64,000 nt of DNA, from positions 620,001 to 684,000 of the forward strand of contig NW_025408674.1 of assembly GCF_020360975.1 (NCBI RefSeq), in the 5' to 3' direction. Source of the DNA: Hirsutella rhossiliensis (lineage: Eukaryota; Ascomycota; Sordariomycetes; Hypocreales; Ophiocordycipitaceae). The number at the start of each line of letters is the position of its first letter. The first letter of the stretch is position 1. The notes beneath the pieces are model-generated. The model saw only the letters and a list, made by a program, of their open reading frames with translations. It did no database searches and was not told the origin of the DNA. Position numbers and translations under genes: made by a program. Positions 1 to 13,023 of the stretch are shown piece by piece.

Positions 1-3000
1 CTGGAGGTGCGCCGAGAGCAGGTTGATGAGATATGACTTGCCTGTGCCACCGCCACCATCGACATGGAGTAACAACTGGGAACGGTCTTGGGCGAGAAAG
101 TGGCCCATCACCGTGTCATACACGATGCGCTGCTCCGGATTCAGGGCATCGCGTGCTTCCAGAGGCTGGTGCTCCACATCAAGGGAAAGGAGCTTTCCGC
201 CTTGCGTTGCTCCCAGTAGTTGCCGCTGAGAATATCCTCGTTGGTATATCGTCCCACGTGAGGAGCCCAGTCATAATTCACGTCGATATTTCGCCGGCCA
301 AGTACGTCGATGTCCTCTTCCTCCAGCGGCCGGTCTGGCAGCATGCGGGCGAGCTCATGCCAGTCCTCCTCTGCGATGGGCTCGTCATGGACCTCCTGCT
401 CAAACTCATCGTCCTCCGCCTGGAGCTCGTTTGTTCCCACCTCCCCGTAATGGTCGTCCTCATGGAAATGGTGTCGCTGCCGACAACACCGGTACGCCGC
501 AACAAAGGACTCAAACCGCTGCCCGTCCACAGCAAGCAACTCCTCCGGAGCGCGATGCGGATGGGCCATCATCAACTTGACGCGGCAGAAGTCATGAAAC
601 TGGGTTGAGGTTTCCACTGGCCTATACCGAGGACAGTAGGACAGAACCCTCTTCTTCGCGTTCGCACCGAGTCTCCTCCATGTCTTGAGATTGTACGACT
701 GCAGGTACTCGAGATAAGTAATACTCTCATGCTGGTCATTTCTCTGCAGATATTTCCGGTAGCTGCCGACAGCCTCACTGACATCATCATCGACGCGGTA
801 CGACCGCGCATGCTGCTCCAACGGGCGGCAGTCGACGTACACAACCACCCGAGTCCCTTCCTGCAGAGGGATATTGAGTAGCAAGTGGGAGATTTCCTGC
901 GCTGAATAATCTCTCTCCGCAATCAGCTTGTTCATGAGGCGAGAGGAGAAGGACAACAGAGGTTGGTGGTGTGCTGTATGCGGCAAAATCTGATCCGCAA
1001 GCCTGCAGTAAGGCTCTGTCTTCTTCTCCGATTTGCTGCAATACTTGGCAGCGTATGTAATGACTGCTTGCAAGCTGGTGCATGGAGATATGTCAATGTT
1101 GGCCAACCATCCCAGAATGATGGCAGGATTGAAATGGTTCATGAGGCTGTCGTTGCGGGCCGCCTCGAAGATGTAGTACGACCTGCCTTCCTTCCTGATG
1201 ACCGCGGCCAGCTCTCTCAAGGCACGGGGAAGTCGAAACGACACTCCTTTCCGGATTCGCCACGTTGGCCGCCTCAATGTCGCCAGCAGCTCCTTCCATG
1301 TCCCTCGCGAGGTCACCGCTTCCCTTCTGACTCGCAAGCAGTACGTGGTATTGCATCTGTGGCGCTGGCAGCGGTTGACGATTTGCGAGAGCCGCAGGAA
1401 TGTCATCTCCACGCCCAGCGGATCCACGCTCAGCGGATTGCCCTCCCCCTGAGGCACAGTCCTACGGGGCTCCGGGTTCACGGCCGTGACGTGGAAGCCC
1501 CATACGCGTGCAAACATGTCACGAGCAGCTTCGTCCTCCATGTCGGCGGCTGGGCCCTCCTGCATCCAGTACAGACCGTGGTTGTGCGGACTGCCACGGC
1601 CTTGCCATTCATATCGATCCCAGTAATCCGTGACGTTGAACTTTTTCCGCAACACGATATCTCGAAAGAAGCAGTATCGGCGGTAGAAGTGGAAAGCAGC
1701 AATGTGAGGGTTCTGACGCAATAAGTACCGCGACAATGCCATCCTTTCCGGCTCGGACGCGCGCAGCCATTCTCCATATCGGGGCATGTGTTGGTAGAGG
1801 CTCCGCCAGTGCAAATCGGCTGGGCTAAATGTGATAAATGCGCCAGGACAGCCCAGGCTGTACGCATACGCCTCGAGGTCCCGCCTCTTTCTGTTCCAAA
1901 GGGCGCGTACCGCGAATCGACACCGCATGCCTTGTGATTGAGTTTATCAGCGCCTGCGCCTCGGGATCCTCGCTGTGTTCGAGCGCCTGAATAAGCTGCT
2001 CTCGCGAGCGCTTCACGGGTGCCATCATGTTGCTTCACGAAGAACTTCGACCGCGCACGTGCTTGGGACCGCATCAGGGTATTGAATGCGACAAAACGGA
2101 AGGTTGGGTGCCGCGCAAAACGCCCGTCGTGCCACCGCATCGCGTGCTCGATGTAATCCTTGTAATCTATCGACCGCAAGCGAGGCTCGACAAAGTCGGC
2201 TCTCCCGTCTGGGAAGAGGCATGGGAATGCCAATGAGAGCAGGGCATGAGAGCGATTGAACTCATTGATCGGCGTATGCCGTATATTCGGGAGCCGCAGC
2301 TGCTGGTGCCGCGCCCGCTCTTGGGAGCCTGTGGCAAGAGGAAGACTTGCCTCCGGTTCTGGCTCGCCCACGAGAATAGACCGCAGAGCATCGAGCTCGT
2401 GTCCTTGGTCAACAGGTCCGGTACCGCAGCCGCGTCCTCTAGGTCAGGCTCCGCCTCCTGATCTTCCTCCTCCGGTCTTACATCGGCAGCCTCCACCTGG
2501 CTTTGGGAATGGCGTCCACCACATTGCCGTCCTCGGGCAGTTGGCTCAGTCGCTCGTTGTCGATGACGATGCATCGGTATCCAGGATGGTGATGGCGGAG
2601 GTAGTCGCCATATCATAACCGCCTGGCGGCGCACACGGAACTGACGGGTAAATTGCCGGCTTAGATTGGCGTGTGATGACGTGTTGGCAGGACGCAGCAA
2701 CACCGTGTTTAACTCCCGTGGCAGAAGTGGGAGCTGGTTGTACACCAAGCCAACCTCACGAAGAAAGTGAACGACATGCCCCCGATACTTGTACTGCTGC
2801 CCTCGCACCAGCATGATGTTCACATGGACGTGGACGCGAGCGATCAATGACTCTTCTGTAGGCGTGAGCTCAGGCAATCGTGTCGGTACGGGACCAAAGT
2901 CAAGTTGATTTTCGGCAGAGAAGAAATAAGGCTCGTCAGAGCCGCGCTTCTCATCCTTTCGATAGCAACGCGAGCAAATGCCGTCATAATCAATTCCCAT

Positions 3001-3039
3001 CTGAAACCAACACTCGCGACATCGGCTGCAGTATTCCAT
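1..3039 (-). pseudogene. Helitron Rep-helicase, family A, copy 1 (left-truncated, frame-broken)
   Basis: This is the rolling-circle replication initiator and helicase of a Helitron, read right to left and cut by the window edge inside the helicase. Seen: a Cys-rich N-terminal zinc-binding segment (CSRC, CSRC near 2950-3030) and the PYFFSAENQLDFG motif. The Helitron N-terminal domain around 2050-2300 contains TPINEFNRS and MRWHDGRFARH. The Rep HUH motif is GRGSPHNHGLYW near 1600 and the tyrosine motif is YAAKYCSKSEKK near 1040. A Walker A, GGGGTGKSYLI, reads off the reverse strand at about 15-55. The frame changes several times (near 200, 1900, 2030 and 2600), so no intact protein remains. A stop codon just before the ATG at 3039 lies where the copy at 31 kb has a lysine. 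The closest relative in the window is the copy at 21434-31990. Confidence 0.9.
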
Positions 3040-3727
3040 CTAATCATTGTCAAGTTTGGTCTCCTCGCCACAGCGAATGCATACGATGGAAACCACGCCA
3101 CCTTGAGACCCTCGATGAGGCATAGGGTTCACTGCGGTTGAAAGCAGCTGCGTACGATGGGTTTGTTGGCGACCCGCGATGCTCAGAGTAGCTCTGTGAC
3201 ATTCAGGGCAAGTCGGACCCACGAAATTTTGAGTTACGAGAAACCATACAACCAATCAGAGAACCTGGAGAAGAGTTGGCTACAGAAGAGAGAGAGAGTT
3301 GGCGACAGTAGATTGAGACAGGAAGAAGAGTGAGGTCGAGATACGAGACACGGCGAGAGACGTAGAGCATTATCGTGAGTGAAACCGAGACAGAGCGTCG
3401 GGGAGGCAGGCTAGGCCGCTGGAGGGAGATTTTGTTTAAAAAGGCGCAAACTCAAAGGGCGTGGAGAGACGGCAGGGTTGAAGAGAGATGTGAGTGGGTA
3501 ATGCACGTCTGGGCGAGTGGAAGGCTCGGAAAATTTACATGTGCTACCGGTATAAGTCGTAGGTATAAACAGAATAAGGAGTATATTGGGGAAGTTTTGA
3601 CTTGATCGTCTTCATGAAAGGGAGAACAAGAAGAGAAGAGAATGTGCTATTCGAGCCTTTGGCAGTTGATTTTGAGGATGATGAGACATGTTGTCATGTT
3701 GTATTGTTTCGTTTGATGCTTTAAAGT
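3040..3727. other. Interval without a recognised gene
   Basis: The first 200 bases may be the degenerate upstream part of the Helitron reading frame: a minus-strand frame with CPEC and CIRC pairs ends next to the zinc-binding segment. Beyond that lies purine-rich sequence (3260-3400, many GAGA runs) and sequence of ordinary composition. I see no coding signal. Confidence 0.5.
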
Positions 3728-5063
3728 TTAGAGAATATTCTTGGGCGGACGTCGGGCGCGCAGTGGTCGGGAAGATATCGACGCGGGAGGTCTGATAGAG
3801 CCAGAGGCGGATGTGTCTTGGTGATTGACCTGTTCGGTGTCCGTCTCTGACTCTGCGGGTCTTCCGGGGACAGAAAGGAGGAGGTATCGGATTTGGGAGT
3901 CTTGACCGTCACAGTCGGTGATTATGGTGGAAGTTTCGGGAGAAAGTCGCGGTCTCTTGGTTGGGGTTTGGTAGGGATCGGGCAATGACCGACTTGATGC
4001 CAGCATAAGGATCGACTGGGCCAGAAGCATGCGGCGTGGGGGAGGCGGGGCTTTGGGCGGCCTTGGGTTTCTTCGTAGAGGTAAACCTGGCCAACGCAAC
4101 GCTATAGTCCGAGGGATTGCCGACCGCGCTCTTGGGTGTCGTCGGCAGTAGTTGTGTTGCAGAAGCCTGGTCGGACATGGCCTTGTCGTGGAAAGTCCAC
4201 GTGTCGGGGACGACGATGAAGATATAGTCTTGGTCGAAAGCCGGGGCATGTTTCATGATCTGGTGATCCAGTAAGCCGGCGATTTTGCCCGTACAGGTGA
4301 AGAGAGTGTTCGACTGGAACTGGCTGTCGCGCCTCTCGGTCATCTTCTTGCATAGGAGGTCCAAGGATTAGCGTGAATGGGGAAGATGACGAAAACTTGG
4401 AAGGGTGAAAGCCCTTGAAGGGGGTTTTGCCGGGAATCCCAGGACAAATAAAGGTGGAGAGCTGGACAAAGCCGCAGCAGCTCAGCTGGGTGTCGTCAAG
4501 GGCCGCAGCCGAGTTTCCATGCAGGAGGTCGCGGCCGGAGCCGATGACAGGTCCCGTGAAGGAGACAATGGGTTGTATCGTTGGGAAAGTATCCACCGAG
4601 CTGAGGTGCGAGTGACAATTCTATGGATATCGTCAGGGAGGGCAGTGGCGACAGAGAGATTTGGAGCATAGACTCACGGTTGGTAGCTGTGATCGCGGAC
4701 TATAAGCGCGGGGACGGTGTATTCTGTGATGTTATCATCGTCCGACTCCAAGCCATCACGTCGCTCGATTTCCCACGTCAGGGCAAAGGGATGAACACGG
4801 CCGACCATGAAGAACCATTGCTCGGTCCATTCCGAGGAGATTATCTGTTGGTTGTATATGGAAATATTAAGGCTGAAGAAGATGCAGGTTGATGGATTGC
4901 CAGTATCTGACCGGATTGCTGCATACTCCGGAGTCGACAGCCATGAGGGCGTGGGAAGGAAGACCCTCGCTAGGGTTTCTGCGTTGAGCCCTTTGACACG
5001 ATGCTCATTCTGGTAGGCGAACCTAGCCGGGCAGCCGGGCTGGACAAAGGCCATCATGGACAT
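3728..5063 (-). pseudogene. Helitron family B accessory gene of unknown function, copy 1 (spliced, frameshifted)
   Basis: I do not recognise this protein. It is clearly homologous to the gene at 32808-34300. Shared segments include FVQPGCPARFAYQNEHR, EQWFFMVGRVHPFAL, ERRDGLES, PIVSFTG, CKKMTERRDSQFQ, FTCTGKIAGLL and FIVVPDTWTF. Two coding blocks (5063-4678 and 4600 downward) are joined by a 77-bp intron at 4601-4677 (GTGAGT donor, CTCAG acceptor, phase 2). The intron has the same position, phase and length as in the other copy. A frameshift near 4370 separates the PIVSFTG half from the CKK half, and another lies just upstream of 5063. The C-terminal third is Pro/Ser/Thr-rich. It lies divergently upstream of the family B Rep-helicase. 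The compact beta-rich core could be an OB-fold like the RPA-type proteins of plant Helitrons, but that is conjecture. Confidence 0.7.
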
Positions 5064-5785
5064 GTCGGCGCCAGCATTTTCTGGCTGTCAAGAGGTTGCC
5101 GCGGGAGGACGAGGTATCGACGTTGAGCTGGGAGGCCGACATCGTGAGAACATGGCAGATGTAGTCACCGTGGAAGTGTAAATGAGGGGTTACGCAGAGT
5201 GGAGGTGGGCATCCTATAAAGCAGGTTTTCTTGCTGCTCGAAAGAGGGCTCGCGGCTAGGGTCGGGGAGACTTAAGAGTCAGAGAATGCTACCTAGGTGA
5301 TAGATCAGAAGCGGGGGTATGCGGGAATGAGCTGGCGAGGTTCTTGAACAGTCTCGACCATCTGGTTCTATGGTCGTGAGTGAAGTAGGAGCCGGGGTTG
5401 GAAGTTGAGTAGGGGTGATGACTATGTCGCGAGAAGTTGGAGGTCGGCGAACAGTAAGGTTAGTGTGGGTAAGTCTGCGGAGAAAGAAAGTCCAGCAGTA
5501 CCCTTCGGTGTCATCGTTGCATGGAGTAGATAGCAAAGGCGACAATAACGAATGAGAGTGAAGGAAAGAAAGAGGTTATGGTAGTATTGCAGGGGTCCCT
5601 TTTTGACGGTCGTCGGTAGTTGGATGGGCATTGCGTGCGGCTGAGCGAGGCGGGTGCCGACCGTGTCGAGTCCACTATTGGGACACGGTGAAGTCGGATA
5701 TAGGGGACGACCTGAGGAGGAGGATGCGAGTTGGTCACGAGAACTCTCAAGAGGGTTTGCAAGTCGAAACTCCGGTGGCTAGTGA
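5064..5785. other. Interval with degenerate accessory-gene 5' sequence, no clear gene
   Basis: Several short overlapping reading frames run on the minus strand, none with a recognisable domain. The part next to 5063-5160 encodes the N-terminal leader of the accessory gene in a shifted frame (a Ser-rich stretch leading into the conserved FVQP segment). The rest shows nothing I can assign. Confidence 0.4.
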
Positions 5786-6413
5786 CTACAAGAGGACAGG
5801 CAGGGGGATCCTGGCTGTCGCTTTAGCATGAAGGCCGTTGATGCGACGTTGGTGGTGGCGAGGGAGCAAACCTAGCCGGGTAGTCCGGTTGCACGAGGGA
5901 CACCGTGGACATGTTATCGCCGGCAGCCTTTTGGCTGTTGCTCGACGAGGTGGAGTGGCAGATATTGATGGAGCAACTGATGCGCAAGGTGGGTGGGACG
6001 GCGTTGGAAGGGCCGGAGAGTATGGTTGGAAGTGTGCGGCGGGCGGTTGGCGCGGCCACCCCATGTGCCGGAGGTCGGCAGTAGCCAGGATTCGCTGGAG
6101 TGCGCAAAGAGAGCACGGCGATGGAAGGGCCGCCTTTGGCAAAGCTGGGGTAGCAGGTCGCACGTGGAGACCAGCCGAGGGCCGGGACGGTGGACGCACA
6201 TAGGGAGGGTAAATGGGGGATTACAAAGGGGTAGTAGTATTGCATCGCTTCGGTACCATAGGCAAGCATTATAAGGGAAGAAACGCCACGGCCATGAGAG
6301 TAGTGATCGTTAGGAAGCTTCCCACTCGGAAAGAAATAGTGTACGCCAAGAAGCGAGATTATCCAAGTGGAAGTGCTCCGGAGCCAAAACTTTCTAGCCT
6401 GTTGCCAATCCAC
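5786..6413 (-). pseudogene. Third, truncated fragment of the accessory gene family
   Basis: One minus-strand frame, ending near 5823, finishes with a segment like the start of the conserved block of the accessory genes: a Ser-rich leader with SQKAAGDNMSTVSLVQP followed by DYPARFA. The genes at 5063 and about 34170 have the equivalents ADMSMMAFVQPGCPARFA and GDMSM...FVQPDCPVRFA. The similarity stops there and the conserved downstream exons are missing. The upstream 400 bases of this frame have no recognised match. It is best read as a 5' fragment from duplication or from nesting of two related Helitron ends. Confidence 0.5.
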
Positions 6414-6709
6414 GCTAGTCGACGTCGAGGAGGCAGTAGCATGGCGGACAGTCCTGCAGGAAGCTAGGCGAGGCGGCCGCTCACCGTGGAGCCTGTTCGT
6501 TGTCAGTCGAGGATGGAGAAGAGGTAGGAACGGGGAGTGCCTGTTTCGGGGTGCGGAGATGATACAGGGGCAACTCCGAGAAGGGCACGGAGCACGGGAG
6601 ACAAGGTTGGGGCGGTTCGGGAGATACAGATCAGTGGCGAATGAAGCATTAACGTTCCGGCTGATTCAGCCTAAGCAGTCTGCGGTCGAAGAAACCGCAT
6701 GGAGAAAGC

Positions 6710-9700
6710 ATGCAGAGGCGATCGCAAAGTCACTGCCGAGAAGACCGCCGCGAGGCGGTTTGCGGTCAAGCAGAGCACGGAAGTCCCGTAATTTGGTCAG
6801 CAGCGGAAATTCCGCGCAACGTCAGTCACCGAGTCCGCTTCCGAGGTTCGTGTTGCCTACAGAACGTGGAGACCAGGGGGCAGTGGGCTCTAACAGTCCA
6901 CCCCTTCATCGGCCGTTTTGCCCCAGGAGAGGGTCCTGAAGGTGACGGGCAGGGAGATAAGGCGGCGACCGGCGGTGTCCCGGGTGTTCGTTCGAAAAAG
7001 GGACCGACGCTCCGACCTATCCAGCCCAAGGATACGACTTTCCAAGACCTAAGACGAACGGCGCAATTTGCAGCATCGATTGCATGGGGTTTGCCCAAGC
7101 TCCGTCGGGGACCGGTTCGGCGGCCAAGGGCACAGGTGGGTGTGGACGATGGCGCAGCAGAGGCAGCGGACGGCTCGCTGCGCGGACAGAGGCAGTCCCG
7201 GAGGCGGGAGAAGAGAGCCCGTCTTCCTAGCCGGGATGGGCGCCCGATAAAACAGGTCCGAAGTGGAATCGGAAGGCATAGGAGACGGGAGCTGCAGGCC
7301 GAAGACCTGGCGAGTGTGCTGCGCTTTTTGGAGGAAGACTTTGCCTTGAAGGAGAGATTGTCTAACGATCAGACGTGGTGCACGCCAATACCGCTCGAGA
7401 GGAAGGTGTCGACGGTGCGAGACTTCTATCAGGCGTTCCACGATGCGAGCACGTTGCCGATACGGACCTGCATGGTGTGCTACCGCAAGTGTACGAGAGG
7501 AGAGTTGAGGAGATTACATGGGATCATTGGCTGTCAAGTTGCGTACCAAAGGGCGGCCGCTCACCATTTTCATGCCGGAGTTGCTTTCCCGAGGGCGAGT
7601 CCGTGTCGGTGTGCGCCGAGTGTGGCCGATGCCTGGCGCGCAGGAGCCTGTCGCCGGCGATCCACCTTCACAGTCGCCTTGGCTGCGAGCACATGTTCCC
7701 CGATGAGCTCAAGGGACTGACGCCGGTCGAAGAGAAGCTCATCTCGCTGAACTCATGTTACGGGTTTGTCACGAGATATAGCATTCCGGGCGGGCAGAGG
7801 CAGAGCGTGAAGTATCCGAGGCATGTCAGGGCCACATCACGGTGTTTCCGAACAATGTGCAGGAGCTGGCCACCAAAGTGCTCCCGCACCCTTTTGCAAG
7901 CACTGGACGAGATCCACATCTCGTGGCAGGGCGCGGAGAAGCCGGCACCGAGCGACCTGTCGAGTCTCTTGTCGGTGAGGCGGCGGGTGGTCGAGAGGGC
8001 CCTTGTCTGGCTGAAGCGGAACAACCCCACTACGCCGAGATCGAGATCGACGCGGCGGAGATGGAGAGCTGGGAGACTCGATACACGTGAGATCGAGGAG
8101 CTCTTCGCCCTGCTCAACCAAGGACAAGAAGCCGGCGGCCAGGGTGAAGGTCACGGGCCCAACGGAGAAGGCGCGGTTCGCGATGGAAGTGACGCCTGCC
8201 CCGACCAGAACGTTCCAGCGATCAACGAGGTGACGTCTTCTGGCATGTTCGCGCTCGACGGACCGCCAGACGTCGCGGACGTGGAGAAGCTGCAGTTTGC
8301 CTGTGACGCTGTTGGTGAAGGTGCCGACGACGGCCGTGCGGGCCCGAGAGCGTGGGTCGGGTCCCTAGCCGGGGGGGTTCGGGGGCGTGGCGACGGTGGT
8401 TGTGAGCCATACATCCGGGTTTCGCGGGGTGAGTTTACCGATTCCTTTGAGGCGTCCTTCTTTGCCAGGACGTTCCCGACCCTGTTCCCATTTGGCGTTG
8501 GGGACCAAGGCTGGTTGAAGAGACCATGGTCGACGCGGGAAGGTCACGGCCAACTTGCGAGGCAGGGCTGTCGAGGCAGAGGCGGCCGCGGAGACCCGTA
8601 TCGTCTCGAAGCTTGAACCTTCAGGCGTGGGCCGAGATCGTGCTCCGGCGCCATGGTGGTCGATTTGCACTGCACCACATCTTCGCATTTCTCGTCTTCA
8701 ACATGGGGTGCGGTCGAGGAACCGCCGGGTCAGCATGTTGAGTGTGGGAGGAAGAACTTCCGCAAGGTAGAGCGCATCGTGCGTTCGATGACCACAGAAA
8801 GGCTAGCGGCGGCGAGGGTCGAGTTGGAGAGCTCGGGTAAGACGACCGATGGTGACGTGAAGGAGCTTCTCAGGAGCCTCTCGCTTTACGGCCACCGGCA
8901 GCCCATGTCGAGAGAGGTCCGTCTCAATATGCGGCGGAAAATCCAGTCGCTCATCGTCGGATATGGCGTGCCGGCCATCTGGTTCACCATCAACCCGAAC
9001 GACATTACGAACCCGGTGAAGCTGCGACTGGCGGCATACCGCACACGCGATCCCGACGCGGCCGAGGAGTTCTTAGAAGGCCTTGGGGATGCGTATAAGC
9101 GGGCACGGCTGGCGATATCGGATCCCATGAGCTCGGCCGTGTTCTTCCACCGCGAGATGAAGCTATTCTTCGATCATTACGTGAAGGTCGGTGAAGAGTC
9201 GGTATTCGGGCGCATCGGCAAGTACTATGGCGCCGTGGAGACGAACGAACGAAGGCGCTTCATGTTCACGGCTTGCTCTGGCTGCACGGGAACGCGCATC
9301 TCAGCTCGATGCTTGCCGACATCCACGGGGAGGATCAGGCGGCGTATCGCGAGCGAATTGTCCGATACATCGATAGCGTCTTCTCAGAGGTAAGAATGCC
9401 TACCTAAGATGTGCCACCGGGAGCCTGAAGTACTCTTCTGATGGCCAAGTGGGGCCGGGTTGACGTGCAAGGCAGGATCTGGACCAGGAAAGTTTTTGCG
9501 CCGTGCAAGCGGAGCGATCTGTGACGGGCGGTATTGGTTCCCTGCTGGACAACGCCGCGCAGTTCTCGGCCGCGTTTATCGAGGAGGCCAACTTCTGTGC
9601 CGGCGCGACGCAGGTGCACACGCATAGCCCGACCTGTGTGAAGTATTCCTTGGGCAAAGGAGGGCGGAGGGGACCTCTGCCGGTTCAAGGCGCCATGGAG

Positions 9701-12700
9701 GTTAGTCGACAAGACCGCCCTCACGGCAGACGGGGTGCTGCAGATCCGGAGGACACACAGCATGGTCAATCGATGGAACGAGGCTATTGCTGTCGGGCTC
9801 CGGCACAACCATGATATTTCCTTCATTGCGACGCAGCGCAAGACAATGGCCCTCATCTATTATGTCACGAACTACGCGACCAAGGTGGAGGACCCGGTGT
9901 GGAAGCGTGTGGCGGCCGCGGCCGAGCTCCTGGCCGCCTCAACAGGTGATGGCACGGCCAACGGAGGGCGGGACGGTGGCGGAGACGCTGCCACCGATGA
10001 CCCTGTCAAGGGAACAGGACGCGACAGTTCCTGATGAGAGTGGCGAACCGCGTGTTCACGGAGCGTCCGCTATCACAGGTCGAGGTCGTCGCTCACCTTC
10101 TCGGATATCCGGCCGAGTTCACCGACAGCAGCGCGTGGGCGTACCTGAACTGTTCTCTGCTGTACTGGGAAGTCTTTCGGCGATGGCGGCATCTCCGAGA
10201 AGCCAGTGGCGCTGCGGCTATGGATGACACCTTGGATGAGTCGGTCGTCGTCGAAGAAGAAGGCCTGAGAATCTCCCACGTCGAGGCGTACCAGCACCGG
10301 GAGAGCTGCTGAAAGGCCTATGCCTGTATGACTACATATCGATCGTCAGACTGAAACGCATCGGCAACGACGAGAGCTGGGCGGCTTGGGGAGATGTCTT
10401 TCGAGGATGGATGGGCGCCGGGACGACGCTGGGTTCAGGTGCTCAGGCGGCCGGGCAAGCACGCTACCGTCTGCCTCGACGGCTACCTGAGCAAGGACTT
10501 CACCTACGATGACGAGTCGTGCTACCGGAGGTGTGTATGGCAACTGCTCTGTCAGCGGGCATTATCGGAGAGGCTAACCCACCCCCTGAAGGGCAGCCGT
10601 GCAGCATCTTGCGCTGTTCGTGCCGTGGGAGTCCTTCCTGGGCGAAGGAACAGGTGAGATCAACAGCATCTGGGCGCGGGCTCGAGACGCTATGGCCCCG
10701 AGAATATCATGTCTCGTCGACAACGTGCAGCTGCTTCGACGATCCGCCGAAGACGCAAAACGCGACGCCAAGCAATGGGCAGCCTCGTCCGGCGATGGCG
10801 ACCCGACGGTCGCACACGTCGAGGAGGGTGGAGCAGGCGAGGCGGGCGCGGAGTCTGCAGCGACATATCAGCCCAACAGCATCGGAGACGCAACGCGGCT
10901 CATCGACGTCGTCCGAGGTGCAGTGGGAGCGAATCAGGTGACGGCCAAGTCGCCGGAGCTCATGGCAATGATACAGCAGCTCTGTCGGTTTCAGCAATCG
11001 GCGCTGCGCTCGACGGCCGAGCTCGAGGCCACGGCGCTGATCGAACGAGGGAGAGGCGGTTAAGCATGCCAGGGCGGGTATTTTCCGGGGCCGCACTACC
11101 GCCGCAGGATCAGGTCAAGGCTATCAAGTCGCAGCAGGTAAGTGCCTCGAAGGAGAGGAGAGGATGATCCAAGGGATACAAAGCACGCCCGCCGCCTGGG
11201 AAAGCGATCGCCGCGCAGCGTTGCGAAGGTGATGACCGGTTTCGGGAGGACGAGGTCGAAATGACGATGGCCGACTCCGACGAGACCGCTATCGACGCAG
11301 GGGCGGGAATGGACGTTCAGTTTGGCCCATCAACCTCCTTCCTCGCGGCGGGCAAGGTGTTGGCAACACGGCTGACGCTGAACAAGAGGCAGTCCATCGC
11401 TTTTCTGATAATATGCCGCCAGCTCGATTTGATGCAGCAGACCGACGGGGCGATGCCTGCCAGCTGCGCCAGTTCGTCGGTGGCGAGGGCGGTACCGGCA
11501 AGTCGCGAATCATCGAGGCACTCGTCGAGCTGTTCAGTAAAAGAGCCTTTCGAATCGTCTGCTGATCACGGCGACGTCGGGGACTGCGGCGGCGCGGATC
11601 AACGGCATCACGATCCACTCCGCCTGCGGGTTCACTAAAGACCAAGGGCGGGGGCGCGAACATGGTCAAAGACCTTGACGGGGTGCGGCTGCCGAAACAG
11701 GCGGAGCGGTTCATCCACGGCCAGTCTCGAATGGATTGGCAGGAGAAGGATGTGCTCGTCATCGACGAGGTGAGCATGCTCGGGGCGCGGACGCTGCACG
11801 CCGTGAACGAGCGGCTTCGCCGGCTTCGCGGATCGCGGCAAGATTTCGGGGATCCCATCGTCCTCTTCTGCGGAGATTTTCAGCAGTTCCGGCCGGTCCA
11901 AGAGAGGTCGATCGTCCTGCCTAGCGCGGCCATCTCGTGGGACGTAGACAACTCGTTCAAGGCCGAGCAGCGTCACCAGCACGACAAAGCGCACGCACTG
12001 TGGAAGAGGTTCACGACGGTCGTCATGCTGGACGAGCAGATGCGCGCCGCCGGCGACCCGGAGCTGCAGAGGCTGCTGAAGCGGATCCGTCTAGGCGTGC
12101 AGGATCGGACGGATCTAAACCTCCTCAACTCAAGGTGCTACCGGGAGGGAAGGCGGATCCCTTGGGAGACGGGCATCACCGTGGTGACGCCGCTCAATAG
12201 GAATCGGTGGAACCTGAACATGGAGGCGAGCCTGGCGTTCCGGGTCCAGCAGCGGTCGACGATGCGCATTTTCATCTCCGAGCACAAGTGGAAGGAGGAG
12301 CTGCCGACGGAGGAAGAGGCGATCATGATACTCAACCAGGGCGACGATAGCGCGATCCCGGTGCCGGCCGTCTTCATGTTCGTGGCCGGGATGCCCATCG
12401 TCGTGAACCACAACACCCACCAGGGGCTGAAGCTAGTGAACGGCGCGAGCTACTCGGCGGTGGAGGTCATTGTCGACAAGGCGTACCCGGGGCATCGGAT
12501 CTCGGCCGATATGACGATCCACTTCGGGCCGCCGGCGGGGATCATTCTCGAATCGGAGACGACGAGATATCTCCACTTCGTCGGGATGCCGCCGGGCACG
12601 ATCTTGTTGACACCCATGACCGTTAAGATACAGTGCCAGCGAAAAAGGCCGTGGCAACGCAACGACGTCAGCCGAAAGGGTTTGCCGTGCGCAGCAGCGT

Positions 12701-13023
12701 TCGCGTGCACGGACTACAAGGTGCAGGGCAAAACGCTGGAGCGCGTGGCCCGAGCTGCGAGGACACGGACGACGAAGATGGATGGAACGGTGGTGCCCTC
12801 GCAGTGCGACCCGTACGGCCTGTACGTGCAGCTATCGCGCTGCCGAACTCTAGACGGCATCATGCTCGTGTCCAAGGTGCGGGACAGAGACTTGGTGGGC
12901 AACCGGGTCCCCGAGGAGATGACTGCCGCACAGGCCAGGCTCGAGGTACTGAGCGAGAGGACCGTTGAGGAGGCGTTGCGCTGGCTGGACGGTGATGCTG
13001 AAGAGTCAAGGCGGCCGGGCTAG
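6710..13023 (+). pseudogene. Helitron Rep-helicase, family B, copy 1 (multiple frameshifts)
   Basis: This is a decayed copy of the Rep-helicase at 35308-42469, in the same domain order. Near 7260-7800 is the Cys-rich N-terminal zone (CMVCYRK, CRSC, CAEC) with the VEEKLISLNSCYGFVTRYS motif. Around 8800-9250 is the Helitron N-terminal/Rep domain (YGVPAIWFTINPNDITNPVK). The HUH segment near 9260-9290 is shifted out of frame. The tyrosine motif YYVTNYATKVED lies near 9860-9890. A PIF1-like SF1 helicase fills 11460-13023: Walker A GGEGGTGKS near 11480 (other frame), Walker B VLVIDEVSML near 11760, CGDFQQFRPVQ near 11870, and motif VI LYVQLSRCRTLDG near 12830. Frame changes occur near 7540, 7840, 8070, 8500, 8740, 9270, 10020, 10300, 11060 and 11600. 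The two intron positions of the better copy are recognisable (about 9390-9475 and 10532-10599). Confidence 0.9.

Noticed and set aside
33..608. Plus-strand frame opposite the Helitron
   Set aside because: It is the shadow of the minus-strand Rep-helicase and has no independent motif.
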